64,000 nt of DNA from positions 310,001 through 374,000 of the forward strand of contig NZ_JANKHH010000003.1 of NCBI RefSeq assembly GCF_024626475.1, given 5' to 3'. The position numbers and the translations under genes are program-made. Shown in pieces: positions 19,606 through 27,020 of the stretch. Source of the stretch: Parerythrobacter lacustris (GTDB lineage: Bacteria > Pseudomonadota > Alphaproteobacteria > Sphingomonadales > Sphingomonadaceae). Position 1 is the first letter of the stretch, and each line of letters opens with the position of its first letter. The notes under the pieces are model-generated. The model did not search any database. It saw only the letters and a list, made by a program, of their open reading frames with translations, and was not told the origin of the DNA.

Positions 19606-20295
19606 ATGTACACGCCACAGACGGGACAACTCGAGACAGTTCGAGATGGACTTAAAGAATCCATCGATGGTGCGGCCAGTTTGAAATTTGCGGTGGTCGA
19701 TGGAGATCCGCAGAGACGCCACCAGATTTGCCGCCTGATTCTGCAATTCGGATACCATGCCGAACCATTCGAAAGTCTGGCCGAATACCATAACTCCGAA
19801 ATGGACGTCGATCGCGTTCTCGCATGTGACGAAAACGGCAACCTGAGCGACTGGCTGGAAGGATTCCAGGATTATACCCGCCGTCAGCCTCCGCTAATCG
19901 CATATTCGACTGCGCCCGCGCCATCGAAGGTCCTTGCTGCGCTGGCGAGGGGGGCGTCACACTACATGAGTTTCCCTATCTCCGAGAAAGAACTGGAAAG
20001 TGTGATTGAGCAATCCAACTTGCCTGCCCATTTCCTGCAAGAAATAGTCGGACGCGCCGTCGCAGCGCGTCGCCGCAATGCCAGCCTTTCAAACCGTGAG
20101 CGTGAGGTGGCTGCCGCTGTAGCCGATGGGCTGACGAACAAGCAGGTCGCGAGAAAGCTCGATATCAGCCCGAGAACAGTCGAAATCCACCGTGCCAACG
20201 CTATGAGCAAGCTCGATATGTCTCACGTATCGGAAATGGTCAGAATGCGGTTCGATATGGAGTTGTACGATCAGATCGTCGCTGGACGGGCATAG
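19606..20295 (+). CDS. FixJ/NarL-like regulator with pseudo-receiver domain
   Basis: A 229-residue protein with an N-terminal receiver-like domain (about 26-135) and a C-terminal LuxR-type HTH (LSNREREVAAAVADGLTNKQVARKLDISPRTVEIHRANAMSKL). The receiver keeps an acidic pair (D32, D34), but the phosphoacceptor strand reads DRVLACDENGN, with a possible D75 shifted by one position. The conserved Lys before Pro is Phe (SHYMSFP, F123). Phosphorelay control is therefore doubtful. ATG 19606 follows AGGGGGC. Divergent from the LuxR solo across about 280 bp that contains the lux-box-like dyad. Confidence 0.82.
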   Translation: MYTPQTGQLETVRDGLKESIDGAASLKFAVVDGDPQRRHQICRLILQFGYHAEPFESLAEYHNSEMDVDRVLACDENGNLSDWLEGFQDYTRRQPPLIAYSTAPAPSKVLAALARGASHYMSFPISEKELESVIEQSNLPAHFLQEIVGRAVAARRRNASLSNREREVAAAVADGLTNKQVARKLDISPRTVEIHRANAMSKLDMSHVSEMVRMRFDMELYDQIVAGRA

Positions 20296-20357
20296 CTGAG
20301 CTGGGGGGGGCAAGCGATCCCTTTCCTACACGCCGCATTTCTGCTCCAAACTCGCAG

Positions 20358-21014
20358 ATGCCTCGCTCCCGTCCCCGCCCCACCCCCGCACACCGCGCGC
20401 GGCGCAAGCCGCCGTTCTTCCTTCCCGTCCCGCTGCGCACCCGGCGCGACGGGTGGACGATTGCGCGGCAGTGCCATTTTCTCGTGCAGCTCTATCTTAC
20501 CGGTTCGGTTGCGGCGGCGGCGGGGGCGGTCGGGATGTCGCGCACCTCGGCCTATCGCTTGCGCGGGCGCGCGGGGGCGGAGGGGTTTGCCTGGGCGTGG
20601 GACCGGGTGCTGACGCCACCCGGTTCGGGGCCGGAAAATCGCCCCGCCGGGCGGCGACGGCCCGATTTGCGGAAGGTGACACGTGTCGTACTGATGGGGT
20701 GGCTCGAGACCGGCAAGGTCCGCCCGGTGTTGTTTCGCGGGCGCGTCGTCGCGATCGCTACAAAGCCTTGCGATATTGTGCTTTTCGCGCTGCTGCGGCG
20801 CGGCGGTGCGTTCCGGCCTGCGCCGGCTTCACGCGATAACTTTACGTGCCGGCGTGTTTCGGAAAAGGGGGGTGTCGGTGTGCAGATGAGCGCTGCGCCG
20901 CGCGCCCCGGAGTGCACCGGGATGGGGCAGGGCGCGAGCGGATCGGGCGGGCGGATTGACTTGAGGGCCGGTATGTCGTCCGACGCGGCGAACCAACCGA
21001 GGGCCATCGCATGA
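20358..21014 (+). CDS. Conserved hypothetical HTH protein
   Basis: A 218-residue very basic protein. After an Arg/Pro-rich N-terminus comes a helix-turn-helix-like region: DGWTIARQCHFLVQLYLTGSVAAAAGAVGMSRTSAYRLRGR, followed by GAEGFAWAWD. I recall similar short proteins in sphingomonad genomes, with no assigned function. The second half is low-complexity and poorly protein-like, so the true end is unclear, although no earlier stop exists. It overlaps the start of the CPBP protease gene by 4 bp, which suggests co-transcription. Confidence 0.6.
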   Translation: MPRSRPRPTPAHRARRKPPFFLPVPLRTRRDGWTIARQCHFLVQLYLTGSVAAAAGAVGMSRTSAYRLRGRAGAEGFAWAWDRVLTPPGSGPENRPAGRRRPDLRKVTRVVLMGWLETGKVRPVLFRGRVVAIATKPCDIVLFALLRRGGAFRPAPASRDNFTCRRVSEKGGVGVQMSAAPRAPECTGMGQGASGSGGRIDLRAGMSSDAANQPRAIA

Positions 21015-21892
21015 CCGACACCGCCGCACCCGCCCGCCCGCTATGGCGCGCGATCTGGGAGTTCCCGCTCGTCGCCCTGCTGGTCGCCGCCGTGCTCACC
21101 GCGGGCACCATCGCGCTGCTCGGCTGGGCGCTGGTCCAGCTGCCGCTCACGCTCGACGAGCAATGGGGCGGGGCGGTGCGCACCACCATCGCGGTGGCGG
21201 TGCTGTTCGCGCTCTACAAGCTGGTGCTGCGCCACTTGGGCGAGCGCAAGCATGACGACCTGCCGCTGGCGGGATCGCTGCGCGACCTCGGGCTGGGCAT
21301 GCTCGGCGCCTTTGCGCTGATGAGCCTGATCGTCGGGATCGCGGCGGTGCTCGGGGTGTACCGGATCGAGGGTTGGGGCGGGCTGAGCAACTGGGTGCCG
21401 ATGCTGTTCGCCGCCGGGATCAGCGCGGGCTTCGTCGAGGAGCTGGTGTTTCGCGGCATCCTGTTCCGCTGGGTCGAGGAGTTCGCCGGATCGTGGGCCG
21501 CGCTGGCGCTGACCTCGGCTTTGTTCGGGTTGGCGCATATCACCAACGACAATGCGAGCTGGTTCTCCTCCTTCGCCATCGCGATGGAGGCGGGGGTACT
21601 GCTCGGCGGGGCCTATATGCTCACGCGATCCTTGTGGGCGCCGATCGGGCTGCATTTCGGGTGGAACATGACCCAGGGGCTGGTGTGGGACGTGCCGGTC
21701 TCGGGCAACGAGGTCGACGGGCTGGTGCAGGCGCAGCTGAGCGGGAACGCGCTGCTGAGCGGCGGGGCTTTCGGGCTGGAGGCCTCGCTCATCGCGCTGA
21801 TCGTGGCGACCATGTTCGGGGTGTGGCTGGTCAAGCTGGCGGCCGAGCGTGGCCATGTGATGCGCCCGTGGTGGGCGCGGCGGAAAGGGTAG
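21011..21892 (+). CDS. CPBP-family (CAAX/type II) intramembrane metalloprotease
   Basis: A 293-residue polytopic membrane protein with about eight hydrophobic segments. The three ABI/CPBP motifs are present: EELVFRG (motif 1, paired Glu), FGLAH (motif 2) and HFGWN (motif 3). The family includes eukaryotic Rce1 and bacterial proteases for bacteriocin self-immunity and membrane-protein turnover; the substrate here is unknown. Overlaps the upstream HTH gene by 4 bp (ATGA) and converges with the photolyase gene four bases away. Confidence 0.9.
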   Translation: MTDTAAPARPLWRAIWEFPLVALLVAAVLTAGTIALLGWALVQLPLTLDEQWGGAVRTTIAVAVLFALYKLVLRHLGERKHDDLPLAGSLRDLGLGMLGAFALMSLIVGIAAVLGVYRIEGWGGLSNWVPMLFAAGISAGFVEELVFRGILFRWVEEFAGSWAALALTSALFGLAHITNDNASWFSSFAIAMEAGVLLGGAYMLTRSLWAPIGLHFGWNMTQGLVWDVPVSGNEVDGLVQAQLSGNALLSGGAFGLEASLIALIVATMFGVWLVKLAAERGHVMRPWWARRKG

Positions 21893-21896
21893 CGCG

Positions 21897-23456
21897 CTAG
21901 CGCGCCCAGCCTTCGCGCGCGGGTTCGAGTGTGGCGAGGAAGGCATCGGCGCTGGCGAGGTATTCGCGCTGGCGCTCCTCGCCCATGCGGTCCCAGTTGC
22001 GGTAGATCGGGCCGATCCGCGGGTTGGCCTCGAGCCGCTTGCGATGGCGGTCCATGAAGCGCCAGTAGAGCGCGTTGAACGGGCAGGCACCCTCGCCGGT
22101 CTTCTGCGAGACCGAGTATCTGCATTCCGAGCAGTAGTTGCTCATCCGGTTGATGTAATTGCCGCTCGCGGCATAGGGTTTGGAGGCAAGTTTCCCGCCG
22201 TCGGCATAGAGCACCATCGCGCTGACATTGGGCAGCTCGACCCATTCGTAGGCATCGGCATAGACAGCAAGGTACCAGTCCTGCACCGCCTTGGGCTCGA
22301 CCCCCGCGAGGAGCGCGAAATTGCCGAGCACCATCAGCCGCTGGATATGGTGCGCATGGGCGTTGGCTTTGGTGGAGCGGACGCAGTCGGCGAGGCAGCG
22401 CATGTCGGTCTCCCCGGTCCAGTAGAACTCGGGCAGCGGGCGGTCGGCTGCCAGCGCATCGTCCTCCGCCAGCCCGGGCATGAAGCGCCAGTAGAACCCG
22501 CGGACATATTCGCGCCAGCCTATGAGCTGGCGGATGAAACCCTCCACCGCGTTGAGCGGCGCGCGGCCTGCGCGGTACTCGGCCTCGGCGCGGCGGCACA
22601 GGTCGAGCGGGTCGAGGTGGCCGAGGTTGATGCTGGTCGAAAGCATCGAGTGGAACAGGTCGTCCTGCCCGTGCACCATCGCGTCCTGGTAGTCGCCGAA
22701 CTGCGGCAGGCGCTCGGCGAAGAACGCGTCGGCGGCCTGCACCGCCTCGGCGCGGGTGACGGGCCAGTGAAACGGTTCAAGATCGCCGAAGTGGTCGGCG
22801 AAGCGCTCTCCCACCAGTTCCAGCACCTCGCGGGTGATCGCGTCGGGTTCGAACAACGGGCGCTCGGGAGCCTCCAGTCTCTCCTTCGGCGGCTTGCGGT
22901 TCTCGCTGTCGCAATTCCATTGCCCGCCTTCGGGCTCCTCGCCGTCCATCAGCAGGCCGGTCTTGCGGCGCATCTCGCGGTAGAAATACTCCATCCGCAG
23001 CGCCTTGCGTCCCTCGGCCCAGTCGGCGAACTCCGACTTCGAGCACAGGAAGCGGTCGTCGGGCAGGATGGTCACGGGGCAGGGGAACCGGTCGGCCCAT
23101 TCCTCGAGTGCCTGCTGCACGCGCCACTCGCCGGCCTCGACCACCCGCACCTCGCGCGGAGAATGCCGCTCGATCGCGCGGGCCACCTCGCCGGTGAAGC
23201 TGCCGGCGTTGTCTGCGTCGGTCAGCTTGACATAGTCGACCCTCCAGCCCGCTTCCGCCAGCTCGGCGGCGAAGTGGCGCATGGCGGAGAACACCAGCGC
23301 TATCTTCTGCTTGTGGTGTTTGACGTAGGTCGTCTCGTCCCACACCTCCATCATCACGACGACGGTGTCGCCCTTGTCCCGCCCGCGCAGCGAGGCGAGG
23401 CTACGGCTTAACTGGTCGCCGAGGATCGGGATGAGGACGGGCGCGTCGGAGGGCAT
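21897..23456 (-). CDS. Prokaryotic FeS (6-4)-type photolyase/cryptochrome
   Basis: A 519-residue member of the deoxyribodipyrimidine photolyase-related family (FeS-BCP). The N-terminus VLIPILGDQLSRSL is characteristic. The C-terminal cysteine block YCSECRYSV...ACPFNALYWRF supplies three of the four [4Fe-4S] ligands, as in Agrobacterium PhrB; the fourth should lie upstream in RCLADCVRS. It repairs UV-induced (6-4) photoproducts using FAD and light. Start ATG 23456 follows GGAAGG; the in-frame codons before it are unlikely. Confidence 0.92.
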   Translation of the reverse strand: MPSDAPVLIPILGDQLSRSLASLRGRDKGDTVVVMMEVWDETTYVKHHKQKIALVFSAMRHFAAELAEAGWRVDYVKLTDADNAGSFTGEVARAIERHSPREVRVVEAGEWRVQQALEEWADRFPCPVTILPDDRFLCSKSEFADWAEGRKALRMEYFYREMRRKTGLLMDGEEPEGGQWNCDSENRKPPKERLEAPERPLFEPDAITREVLELVGERFADHFGDLEPFHWPVTRAEAVQAADAFFAERLPQFGDYQDAMVHGQDDLFHSMLSTSINLGHLDPLDLCRRAEAEYRAGRAPLNAVEGFIRQLIGWREYVRGFYWRFMPGLAEDDALAADRPLPEFYWTGETDMRCLADCVRSTKANAHAHHIQRLMVLGNFALLAGVEPKAVQDWYLAVYADAYEWVELPNVSAMVLYADGGKLASKPYAASGNYINRMSNYCSECRYSVSQKTGEGACPFNALYWRFMDRHRKRLEANPRIGPIYRNWDRMGEERQREYLASADAFLATLEPAREGWAR

Positions 23457-23491
23457 CGTGCCTTCCAACGCGCTACCGCCTCAAACGCTCC

Positions 23492-24136
23492 CTACTTGGC
23501 CGGGAAGCGCGCTTCGCAAGCGGCGACGTAGCCGTCGGCATCGCCCGAAGCGAAGGCATCCTTGAGCGCGCCCATCATCAGCGCCGTGGGATCGCCGCCG
23601 ATCATCTTGGCGAGCAGTTCCGGATCGCTCTGCATCTCGGTCTCGAGCCGCTTGCTCAGCGCGGTTACCTTCTGCGCCTCCCCGCCGAATTCGGAGCTCT
23701 GGCTCTGCACCGCGCCCGCGACAAACGAGGAAATCCCCATGCAGCTGAGCACCGCATCGCCGTTGTTCTCCGGCAGCTTGATCGGCCCGGCCGACTTGAA
23801 TCGCTCGTCGCAGGTGGCGACCGCGCCGGCAAAATCCTTGGTCTTGATCTCTTCCGCCTTGGCTTCCGCCCCGCCGAGGATCTTGAGCACGGTTTCGACC
23901 GAGAACGGCTCGATCTGGGTCGAGGCGATCATCGGATATTTGATCGCCTTGATGAATTCCTCATAGGTGACCGGATCGGTTTCCGCCTTGTCGCCGCGCA
24001 GCACCATGCCTTGCGCCGCGAAACAGGTCGCTGCCGCCTCGATCGTGTCCTCCGGCAATTCGACCGGATCGCCCGCCAGGCATCCCGACAGCACCAGCGA
24101 GCCCGACAGCACCGCAGCAAGAGCAACATTCTTCAT
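23492..24136 (-). CDS. Putative lipoprotein of unknown function
   Basis: A 214-residue protein with a lipoprotein signal (MKNVALAAVLSGSLVLSGC; lipobox LSGC, lipidated Cys19). The mature part is helical and acidic with a few cysteines (TCFAAQ, TCDERF, SCMGIS, ACEARF), which may form disulfides. No catalytic motif is recognised. Same strand and just upstream of the photolyase gene (35 bp), so possibly co-transcribed. Confidence 0.8.
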   Translation of the reverse strand: MKNVALAAVLSGSLVLSGCLAGDPVELPEDTIEAAATCFAAQGMVLRGDKAETDPVTYEEFIKAIKYPMIASTQIEPFSVETVLKILGGAEAKAEEIKTKDFAGAVATCDERFKSAGPIKLPENNGDAVLSCMGISSFVAGAVQSQSSEFGGEAQKVTALSKRLETEMQSDPELLAKMIGGDPTALMMGALKDAFASGDADGYVAACEARFPAK

Positions 24137-24228
24137 TTTTCGTATCCCCCCAATTGGAACCCGGACAATCTACTGGCAGCAATCGGCGGCGCAAGCTTGT
24201 CGAAATCCGACAACCACGCCGCCTTCCT

Positions 24229-24867
24229 TCAATCGAGCTTGGGCGACATCCCCGGCTCGGACTTGGCCATCGCGCGCTGGTAGGCCGGGCGCTCGCCGAT
24301 GCGCTTCAAATAGGCCTGCAAATTGGGCATCCCCTCGATCCCCATCCCGCTCATCGCGCGGCTGGTGGTGAGCTGGAAGCCCATCATGATATCCGCCGTG
24401 GTCAGCTGCGATCCGCCGAAATACTCCGCCTCGCCCAGCCGCTTTTCGACGATCCCCCAGCCCTTGGCGTTGCGATCGGCGACGAAGGGCGGGATCTGAC
24501 CGCCCTCAACCATCCGCGATGCGACCAGCGCCATCATCCCGTTGGTCATGAAGGTGGCGTTGGCCCAATGGTAATAGAACAGGTGATCGGCGAAGTCGGG
24601 ATGGTCCGGCCCCGGCACCAGCGGCGTATCCGGCGCATGCTTCGCCACGATCCAGTCGATGATCGCGCCGCTTTCCCCCAGTACAAAATCACCGTCGGTG
24701 ATCACCGGCGCGATCCCCATCGGGTGCAGCGCCTTGTAGTCGTCGGGCGCGAGATTGTTGTCGGTGCGGCGGGTGTAGAGCTTGAGATCGTAGTCGATCC
24801 CCAGCTCCTCGCACAGCCAGACGATGCGTTCGGATTGCGACAGGCGCAGGTGGTGGACGGTGAGCAC
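24229..24867 (-). CDS. Glutathione S-transferase family protein
   Basis: A 212-residue GST with an N-terminal thioredoxin-like domain (LTVHHLRLSQSERIVWLCEELG, cis-Pro in GIAPVITDG, then LGESGAIIDWI for the glutathione gamma-Glu contact) and a C-terminal helical domain. The catalytic residue near the N-terminus appears to be Ser (LSQSER). The start is taken as GTG 24867, because GGAG lies eight bases upstream and the family N-terminus follows directly; the frame continues to 24897. Stand-alone detoxification or scaffold role; substrate not predictable. Confidence 0.85.
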   Translation of the reverse strand: MLTVHHLRLSQSERIVWLCEELGIDYDLKLYTRRTDNNLAPDDYKALHPMGIAPVITDGDFVLGESGAIIDWIVAKHAPDTPLVPGPDHPDFADHLFYYHWANATFMTNGMMALVASRMVEGGQIPPFVADRNAKGWGIVEKRLGEAEYFGGSQLTTADIMMGFQLTTSRAMSGMGIEGMPNLQAYLKRIGERPAYQRAMAKSEPGMSPKLD

Positions 24868-25199
24868 GTGCAGTTCTCCAGCAGCGAAAGGCGACACTAA
24901 AGCGACACCAAAACCCGGCAGCGCGGCCGCATGGGCGAGGGCGGGGCATCGGCCACGTCCGCAGCGCGGACCGAGGGCGACGCCCGGCGTGAGCGTAGCG
25001 CGGGGCGGGGTGTGTAGGAAAGGGGATAGTTGGGGGCGGGGAGATCGAATGCCGTCGGGGCTGGCGCTAGGGTTGGCCTTAACGGTCCTGCGGAGACGCG
25101 AAAGGTTGGACTTTGAACTTTAACTCTATCCACGTCACCCCGGCCCTGAGCCGGAGTCCCGCCTGCTGTTGCTCAGTCGAACCAAACGCAAACGAAGTT
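24868..25199. other. Intergenic region without a gene
   Basis: 332 bp of GC-rich sequence with no convincing ORF. A truncated type A repeat (CGTCACCCCGGCCCTGAGCC...) is present near 25,134-25,165. No promoter or terminator can be named. Confidence 0.5.
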
Positions 25200-25272
25200 C
25201 TAAAGATCGATATCCACACTCACCCGCACCCTGCGCGGGATGGCGAGCCAGTCGCGGATCACCGCGCGCATC
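25200..25272 (-). pseudogene. Remnant duplicate of the priA 3' end
   Basis: Read on the minus strand this encodes VIRDWLAIPRRVRVSVDIDL-stop, matching the PriA C-terminus VIRDWLARLDLPRGVRVSVD with a three-codon in-frame deletion. At DNA level a 21-bp block is identical (25,244-25,264 against 27,074-27,094), and CTCACCCGCACC plus flanking bases match on the other side. The full priA gene lies 1.75 kb away in the same orientation, with the peptidase gene between. It has no start of its own and is a scar of a duplication or insertion event at priA. Confidence 0.7.
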
Positions 25273-25284
25273 TCAAGCCACAAA

Positions 25285-26916
25285 TCACCCGGCGATAAGG
25301 AGGCGAACGCTCTCTCCTTCACCACCTTCACCACCTTCACCGCCTTCGCCGTCTTCCTCATCGTCGTCGTCTTCTGGTTCGGCTGCGGGGTGCCGTGGCT
25401 TGACGAGTTTAAGCAGCGGTTCCTTCTCGCCCGCTTCGTATTTTTCGAGCGCGGCCTTCAGGCGATCGGCAAATCTCGCGCCTTCGCCCGACTGGATGAG
25501 AGGGAACAGCAGTGAGTTGGCAATTTCCGTGTCGCCTTCGAGCAGGAACATGTGGACGAGCGTCGTTCGGATCCCGGCGTCGAAGGGGGCGAATTCATAG
25601 GCGCTTTCCAGCGCAGCCTTGGCGTTGTCGGGCATCTCGTCACCCGCCAGGGCATAGGTGAGGTAATAACCGAAAAGCGGAACCGGATGGTCGTTGGCCA
25701 TCTTGTTGGCGGCGATGAAACGCTCGCGTGCGACTGCCATTCTCGCCGGGTCTTCCAGCGACTGCATCAGCGGCACCTGGGCGTAATAGATGGCCGCGTC
25801 GATCGACTTCGGATCGGCATCGAGGATCTTTTTCGCCAGCACCTCAGCTTCGGCGTAGTTCTTGTTGTCGAATTCCACCTCGGTGGCCGCAAGCAAGACG
25901 GCTTTGCTTTGCGGGAACCGCTCCACCATGGCGCGCGCCTCGGGCAGCTGTCGTGCGGCGCGCTTCTCGTCGACACCGACTTTGGACGCAATCATCAGGT
26001 CCATCCGCGCCACCTCGTCTGCCCCCAGCTTGCGGACTTCGACCGCCGGCTCTTCCTTGTTCATATAGGGTATCTTGAGGACTTTAGCCGCACTCGTCCG
26101 ATAGGCCTTGAGCTCCTTTTCGAGCTGGTCGAGGTCGCCGAAAGCGATCTTGGCCGCTTCGAGACGATCGGTGCCCTTGGCGATCTGGGTGATGTATTCG
26201 GTAATCTGCGGTCGGCGCTCGGGCGTGAAGTTGAGGAGACTCGCCAGCAGCCAGCCATGGCCGTAATAATGAACGACCCGCTCATCGTAATTCTTGGTCG
26301 GCGGGTCGAGCATCTTCTTGAGATCGATGTTGACCGCCATGATCGAAACGCTGCGCCATGTCGGCGTATCGCCGATCACGAACCGGTCCTCTTCGAAGCG
26401 CAAGGTGGAAAACAGCTCGGCGAAGCCCTCGCGGTACCAGCCGGGGTAGGGCGCATTCCGGTGCTGATACATGAAATAGTGGACGTATTCATGAAACAGC
26501 ACGGCCTTTGGGTCGAGGTCGAGGCCATCAATCCTGCCAGCGTTGCTGCGATCGTAGGACACGTTCTTCCGGCGGGGGACGAAGGCAACCGACCCGGATG
26601 CGCGGGGAATGAAGAAACCGCCCACGCCGCTGCTGCGATTGCCGAGCAGGCCGGCCATGTTTTGCGTCTCCCCGAAGCGGAACACGACGACTTTTGCGGA
26701 ATCGGGCATGCCTCCGTCGTCCGGGCCGACGCCGGAGATGATCCGGAGCACTTCGTCGAGCCGCTCAAGTTCGCGAGCGAACTCAAGCGTCGCCTTTTCG
26801 CTGTCCTCCGAATAGATCGTGAAATGCTGTGTTTCCGCCAGATACCAATCGGCTGCCTTTGCGGGTAAAGCTGTGGCGAACGCCAGAATGGCAAAAACAA
26901 GTGAAACGACGCGCAT
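25285..26916 (-). CDS. DUF1570-like zinc metallopeptidase with TPR-like helical C-terminus, secreted
   Basis: A 543-residue protein with a signal peptide (1-21, ending PAKA). The gluzincin-like zinc motif HEYVH lies at 142-146, with the third-ligand candidate in GWYREGFAE (E163/E167). The C-terminal half is helical and repeat-like, suggesting TPRs (NYAEAEVLAKKILDADP). It ends in an acidic run and a GEG-GEG-GEG-GEG tract encoded by near-perfect 9-bp repeats. Periplasmic. It sits between priA and a priA 3'-end remnant, suggesting insertion at this site. The substrate is unknown. Confidence 0.8.
   Translation of the reverse strand: MRVVSLVFAILAFATALPAKAADWYLAETQHFTIYSEDSEKATLEFARELERLDEVLRIISGVGPDDGGMPDSAKVVVFRFGETQNMAGLLGNRSSGVGGFFIPRASGSVAFVPRRKNVSYDRSNAGRIDGLDLDPKAVLFHEYVHYFMYQHRNAPYPGWYREGFAELFSTLRFEEDRFVIGDTPTWRSVSIMAVNIDLKKMLDPPTKNYDERVVHYYGHGWLLASLLNFTPERRPQITEYITQIAKGTDRLEAAKIAFGDLDQLEKELKAYRTSAAKVLKIPYMNKEEPAVEVRKLGADEVARMDLMIASKVGVDEKRAARQLPEARAMVERFPQSKAVLLAATEVEFDNKNYAEAEVLAKKILDADPKSIDAAIYYAQVPLMQSLEDPARMAVARERFIAANKMANDHPVPLFGYYLTYALAGDEMPDNAKAALESAYEFAPFDAGIRTTLVHMFLLEGDTEIANSLLFPLIQSGEGARFADRLKAALEKYEAGEKEPLLKLVKPRHPAAEPEDDDDEEDGEGGEGGEGGEGESVRLLIAG
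25311..25347. repeat. Short tandem repeat encoding GGE units
   Basis: Four near-identical 9-bp units (ACCACCTTC-type on the plus strand) at the 3' end of the peptidase gene encode GEGGEGGEGGEGE. Such tracts are prone to slippage in multiples of three codons. Confidence 0.7.
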
Positions 26917-27020
26917 GACCCAGTCCCCGTGATCTGCAGGAGTGGCGCAGAAGACCCGAACCTCTCCTAACTCCCTGAGGCTTGGCTAGGGCCTTTTGAA
27001 TTTGAAATCAAATCCGTCGG

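Noticed and set aside
25311-25347. CRISPR or minisatellite-like array
   Set aside because: The 9-bp repeats are in-frame GGE codons of the peptidase gene, without spacers.
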